A DNA stretch of 64,000 bases. Source: Atrichornis clamosus. Lineage: Eukaryota; Chordata; Aves; Passeriformes; Menuridae. Positions 59,522 to 64,000 of this stretch are shown here, piece after piece (the stretch's first letter is position 1; the number at the start of each line of letters is the position of its first letter). The DNA is taken from positions 124,001 to 188,000 of the forward strand of contig WBMZ01003295.1 of NCBI GenBank assembly GCA_013400975.1. Reading direction: 5' to 3'. The position numbers and the translations under genes are program-made. The notes beneath the pieces were generated by a model. The model ran no database searches. It was not told the DNA's origin and worked only from the letters and a program-made list of their open reading frames with translations.

Positions 59522-62500
59522 CTAAAAAAATCAAGGAAATAAGGTGTCATCTCACTTGAACTCTGTTTGCTCTGGCACACACTGCACTCCTCCCATCTCT
59601 GAGGTCCAAATAAGAATTTGTTATACCAGTCTTGGCAATTTCTGTTGGCAGTGGTTGACTTGACCTTTTAATCCAGTTAGCTTTTTCCACTACAGGACTA
59701 AAATAATGGACTGTAGGCAGAATTGACTTTAGTCAATGGGTTGTGAGAAATTAATGTGAATCCTTGCCATTACAAATGACTAGAACTCAGGTGCATACAA
59801 TAGACTGCGAAAAAAAAAGTCACAACAACAGCCTATTTACCTGAGAAGGACAGGCTGGGCAATGAATGACTCGTCCCAGAGGACTACATTTGTTCCCTGA
59901 AACTACAGTCACTACAACTTGTGCTGCCCTCTCTCCCAGGCAAAGGCAAGTGTCCAGCAGTGCCCGAGCACGGCCCGTCACGGTGGGGTAAGAGGTGATT
60001 GTTTCATAATCCATTCTGGACAAGGTTTGCTGTGAGCGGAGCATGTCGAGGATGTGGTTGAGGCGTCCTTCTGTCATGCAGTTCAGTATGGTCTGTCTCT
60101 GGCAGGCCAGTATTTGACAGCAGTTTCCTTTGCAGCAAGGACCTTGAGTGAAAAGAAAACAAAATGAGATAAACTAAGTGCTTTTTTCTTCCAGAAGTCA
60201 TTAGCAAGTGATAGCATCAACACCAGAAATATGAACTCAGGAAGGAGAAAGGAGGAGTTTGCTTGTTCTATATTTGAAACTGGTCCAAAAGTAATTTCAT
60301 ATTGTGTTTGAAACTCACGAAGATCAGTTTATAGAAAATAAGTTTCTGGACAGTTAAGTGCTCAGATTGTGTGAGGGGAGGAGGTTTTCAGGTCGTGCTC
60401 TAATCATCTAGCATCTGTATCAAACATTATGCAAAGCAGCTTGGCTTGACACAGATAAGAATACTTCCTCCTGTAAAGGTGGAAGGACAGATAACAGGTA
60501 GTAGGAGTGTTTGAAACAATTTAGTCACTAAGATCCAGCGAAGGTGAATATTGCCACCTCAAACTGGAATTGGTGCCTCACCTGTCACTGCTTGGCCAAG
60601 GTGCATTGGTTGTGGTCTGTGCTTAAGAGCCAGTGGTGGGGCGTTGTGCTGACTGCTTTCTTTGCCTGCACTTGAACCAGATAAAGGAGTCATCCAAATG
60701 GAGTTTGATTTTCTACTCTCAGAGCCTGTGTGATCTGTAAAAAGTTTAAGATGCAAGATTAGACCCTTAAATTGAACAAAAAGACAACATTATACGTATG
60801 TCAGCCACTGCAGAAGACAGGAACTAAAGACTGACTTGACAGCACTTACTAGCTATTCTTTTGGCTCTTGTTAATACATCATTATTCCTAGGAAGATTTT
60901 GGCTTATGTTACTACAGACTTTTCCAAGCTATCTGTAGGAATTTGTTATTGAAGTTATGGAACATTTTATTCTGTCCATAAGTCTGATGGCCATTGATCA
61001 GAACTAAGGTGCTTGGAAACACAGATGTTGCTACAAGTGAATTGACTTCTGATGTCTCAACTTTTGTATCCAAAGGCATGGGAAATACAGAAAATCTCTT
61101 CTTGAAAAAATTTAAACAGATAGGACAAATCCACATTGGAAAGGCAAAGGAAGCTAGTTATATAGGAACAGTGATTATCAGGAATTATTCACATGTTCCT
61201 GGCAACATAGATTTTTAAAAACTTATTTCCTTTTCTTAGCAAATTACAAAAAACCCAGTTATTCCTGGTGGCACAAAGCAGTGTGATTCCCAGGAGTGAC
61301 TTGTTCTGTCAAAAGCAGCAGCAATATTTGATGTGTGAAAGAAAGGCAGATCTACATTTAAAGGTCAATATTCTACCAAAAAAAATTACTAAAAATGGCT
61401 TTTTGATCTATACATTTAATCAAAAAGCACTGTAGTGCCTCTGGTTTCCTGCAGTGAACTCATGCTTCAGATGATACCAGTAGAGAGCATAACTTTACTC
61501 TGAGAAGGAACAATTTTATATGAAAAATAACATTTCTACATGGAAAAACTAGTAATATTTATCTTTTTTTTATAATAGCTAGAGCTGAATATAATTCAAG
61601 ATAGAGACCTTTTGCTGCTGTTGCATTCTGTGGGATAGTATTTGACAGACCCATCTCAAGAATATTATCTCTTCCTGCATTATTTGCACTGCTGTCAAGT
61701 GGAACAGTTGACAACCTTGGCACTACAAAAGGAATTTTCTTGCTGATTAAGCGGTTGGATTTTTGTGGACAGATGATCTGAAAGAGATCAAAATAGAGAA
61801 GAGTTATCTTCCTGGAAACTTGTGTTCCAAAACCTTTTCTAAACATGAGAAGTTCAAAACAAACCTCAAGTGGAGGAGGAGGTTGTTTTTGCAAGAGCAA
61901 TGTCAGAATCAACTGCTTGGAACAAGGTAAAACAGTGGGGTTTGTTGGATGGAGTTGTCCTGGTTAGGAACATTTTGCCCAAGTGTTCTCATTATACATC
62001 CTCAGGACTGTCAGGAGAAATAAGCATCTCATGAAGTGCTCTGGAGACTCTTGTGCCATGTACTCACCTCTGAATTGCACGTGCCTCCCTGCACTGTGTA
62101 TGTTTCTGAGCCTTTGCAGGCATTCAGCGCTCTCTCCTGGAAGAAAAAAAGCACAATAACTCCAGTAAGTGCAGACGTGGTTTGCTCAATTCACAGCTGT
62201 CAAGAGCAAGAATTTATACTAACATAACTTATACTGACAATATATATTCTAAAGTACGCTTATATATAGTAACAGGGAATTGCACAGAGCAGATGGGCAT
62301 AGAATCTGGCAAAATTCTACCCTGTTACTGTTTTTCGGTGTTTCAAATCTATTTTAAAAACCCACTTTTGAATCATGCAAGGAAAGGTTAAAATAAGCCT
62401 ATATGGAGAGAGATTGGGCTAGATATAACATGTTTTCCTTTAAGTAGCCAAGCAACATGGCCATCCTGTGTTTAGTATGCCAAACTGCAGTAAGGAAGTG

Positions 62501-63703
62501 TCAGTACTTGTAACTTTTTTCCAGTTTGTACATCTTCAGCAGATTTGTTAAACTATTTTTGAAATTTTATACTTCAACAGTTGTGAATCAATCAATTTTC
62601 CAGAAACTTCAGTATCATTTTCACTGAAAATTTTTGGGCTTTTCAGTTCAGTTGTTTGAACAATAAATACTGCTCTTCACTAATTTAGCAAATTAAAAAA
62701 CCCTACCCTGCTCAAGGGAGATCAAAGCATTAGATCATGGAATATTTGGCAGTACAATCTTAAATAAACTTCAACTGTAGTAAAAATTACTTCAACTATG
62801 CCACATAGTAAAACATTGATCAAGTCCGTTCTGTAATCCCAGAATGTGATTACAACATATAGAAGTAATCCAGCATGCATCAACATACACAGCACACATA
62901 GACACTGAAACCAACAACACAGCATGGGTTGTGTAACTCCACGTAGACTCGGAATACTTGTTCAAGGGCCAAGGCATGTGTCACTGTTTTCCCACAGTGC
63001 CTATCTAAGTTAACTAGATAGGATGTAGCTGTATTTGTGGCAGTCGCATTTGTGCCAGATTTCCCATGGAATTGTAAGCATATATGGAGTTAGCTCAGCT
63101 ATTGGCCACTCCCCATCCACTCCTCTGGTATCAGAGAACCCCTGAGACCCTGGGACAAGCAGTATCTGACAGGATGGCAATTTAGGAGCAGTGAAGGGTG
63201 CGGAACAGTGCTGGTACTGGTATTGCTACCACAGCTACAAATGCTGTTCAGTTTTGAACTAAATGGTTTCTAAACAGTACATACAAAAAATTGTCCTGGA
63301 TTCTAGCCCTAATCTGAAGTACTTGAGCTGATGTTTGTTCTCACTCACCTTGGTTTGCCAGTCTGACCACAGATGGTGACTGGAAGTTACCGTATTTTTA
63401 AAACAGCAAGTAGCAATTGACTTATTTTCTAGAGAGCCTCACAATATATATGCCATAATTTCTGAATGTGCCTGAAGTGCCAAAGGGTACTCTGCAGCTC
63501 TCTGGCATGTCCATTAAAACAATCAAGACAAAACCTTTCCTGGTTTTGGACCACAGAGATTGCAATTGAACAAATCAAGTAATGTCCTTGTAGGAGAACA
63601 AAAAATTTTGCACTGACCTTTGCGTCCATCAAATCGTAGATTGCTGTGGAAATTACCTCCTTATTTATACTGGTCAAAATGCCATTTAGAAGGTCTACAC
63701 ATT
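59390..63703 (-). CDS. Unassigned gene with C-terminal CARD-like death fold (5' part outside window)
   Basis: Exons at 63703-63618, 62136-62068, 61777-61609, 60734-60582 and 60142-59841 have GT/AG borders, and all four joins preserve phase without stops. A sixth exon, 59521-59390, would end the frame. The visible protein is about 300 residues: a helical start (VDLLNGILTSINKEVISTAI), a low-complexity S/T/P/N-rich middle, a cysteine cluster (PCCKGNCCQILACQ) and then a helical domain. That domain has the CARD-like pattern NHILDMLRSQQTLSRMDYET, TVTGRARALLDTCLCLGERA and AQVVVTVVS. CARDs mediate homotypic assembly in inflammasome and apoptosis signalling; that role is inferred from the pattern only. 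I cannot name an orthologue. No counterpart is known to me next to SLC7A6 in mammals. Confidence 0.7.
59841..60142 (-). CDS. CARD-like gene, fifth visible exon (Cys cluster and CARD-like domain)
   Basis: 100 codons. Opens with GPCCKGNCCQILACQRQTIL, continues through the CARD-like helices (LNHILDMLRSQ, YETITSYPTVTGRARALLDT) and closes with RVIHCPACPSQ. Acceptor TTTTCACTCAAG, donor GTAAAT. Read-through into the intron would stop after six codons. Confidence 0.75.
60582..60734 (-). CDS. CARD-like gene, fourth visible exon (linker)
   Basis: Encodes HTGSESRKSNSIWMTPLSGS, then ESSQHNAPPLALKHRPQPM and LGQAVT. A polar, proline-containing linker. Acceptor CTTTTTACAG, donor GTGAGG. Confidence 0.68.
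61609..61777 (-). CDS. CARD-like gene, third visible exon
   Basis: Encodes IICPQKSNRLISKKIPFVVP, RLSTVPLDSSANN and LEMGLSNTIPQNATAAK. No recognised domain. Acceptor TTGATCTCTTTCAG, donor GTCTCT. Confidence 0.68.
62068..62136 (-). CDS. CARD-like gene, second visible exon
   Basis: 23 codons, ERALNACKGSETYTVQGGTC then NSE. Acceptor TTTTTCTTCCAG, donor GTGAGT; phase 0 at both ends. Confidence 0.68.
62137..63617 (-). other. Intron of the CARD-like gene
   Basis: AT-rich, no further exon or known repeat recognised on either strand. Confidence 0.5.
63618..63703 (-). CDS. CARD-like gene, first visible exon
   Basis: Encodes CVDLLNGILTSINKEVISTA then IYDLMDAK. Acceptor TACCCTTGCAG, donor GTCAGT. It starts in phase 1, so at least one exon lies upstream, beyond or near the window edge. 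Confidence 0.65.
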
Positions 63704-64000
63704 CTGCAAGGGTAATAAAGCATTTTAAATACCACATTGTGCATGAAAACATGTATATATTTAGGCACCAGCATATTGCAACTAACTTTACTATTATGCT
63801 AAGAAACTGGATGAAATACAGGAAATTAGTTTAATACAACTTCCACCTCATCCTTTACTTGACCGTAAACACAGTTTTGGAGACAAATAAGTCAATTACT
63901 GGTAGAAACCTTCAGTTAGAGGAAACAGCAAAGGTACTCTGATAATCTAAAGACCACTTCCACTTCAGTTGTTCAGAGTGCTAGAGCAATATTCCTATAA

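Noticed and set aside
59790..59840. Strong acceptor TTTTTTTTCGCAG at 59805 with a five-codon ending for the CARD-like gene
   Set aside because: It would leave an intron of only 36 nt, too short for vertebrate splicing; 59521 is preferred.
60994..61218. Plus-strand 74-codon frame within the CARD-like gene
   Set aside because: Intronic antisense open frame with no splice signals and no family pattern.

Overview
This window is vertebrate nuclear DNA, most likely from a bird. The genes have many small exons in long AT-rich introns, two GC-rich CpG-island promoters are present, and the only recognisable dispersed repeats are avian-type CR1 LINE tails. The gene order PRMT7 - SLC7A6OS - SLC7A6 matches the block known from human 16q22.1. 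The bird assignment is an inference from the repeats and overall base composition.

Layout. From 337 to 10584 on the minus strand lie the first 12 coding exons of PRMT7 (about 471 codons; the 3' end is off the left edge). A CpG island at about 10.93-11.76 kb serves as a head-to-head promoter for PRMT7 and SLC7A6OS. SLC7A6OS (the IWR1 orthologue) is complete on the plus strand in five coding exons, 11386-16317, with a poly(A) signal at 16853. SLC7A6 (y+LAT2) is complete on the minus strand in nine coding exons, 40720 down to 18495, encoding 515 residues; it is tail-to-tail with SLC7A6OS. Its promoter is probably the CpG island at about 46.2-47.2 kb. All exon joins given for these three genes were checked for reading phase and splice dinucleotides by hand.

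The right-hand part (47-64 kb) is less familiar. On the minus strand, five phase-compatible exons (63703 down to 59841), probably plus a terminal exon at 59521-59390, form a gene I cannot name; its C-terminal half looks like a CARD-type death fold preceded by a cysteine cluster. On the plus strand, three phase-compatible segments (47073, 49245, 58706-58988) could encode a 118-residue protein with two membrane segments, started from the SLC7A6 CpG island.

The most striking observation is inside SLC7A6 intron 4: a diverged second copy of exon 5 (26161-26257) with working-looking splice sites. It has two possible acceptors 10 nt apart, one giving a stop codon (a possible poison exon) and one giving an open 29-codon cassette in phase 0-0.
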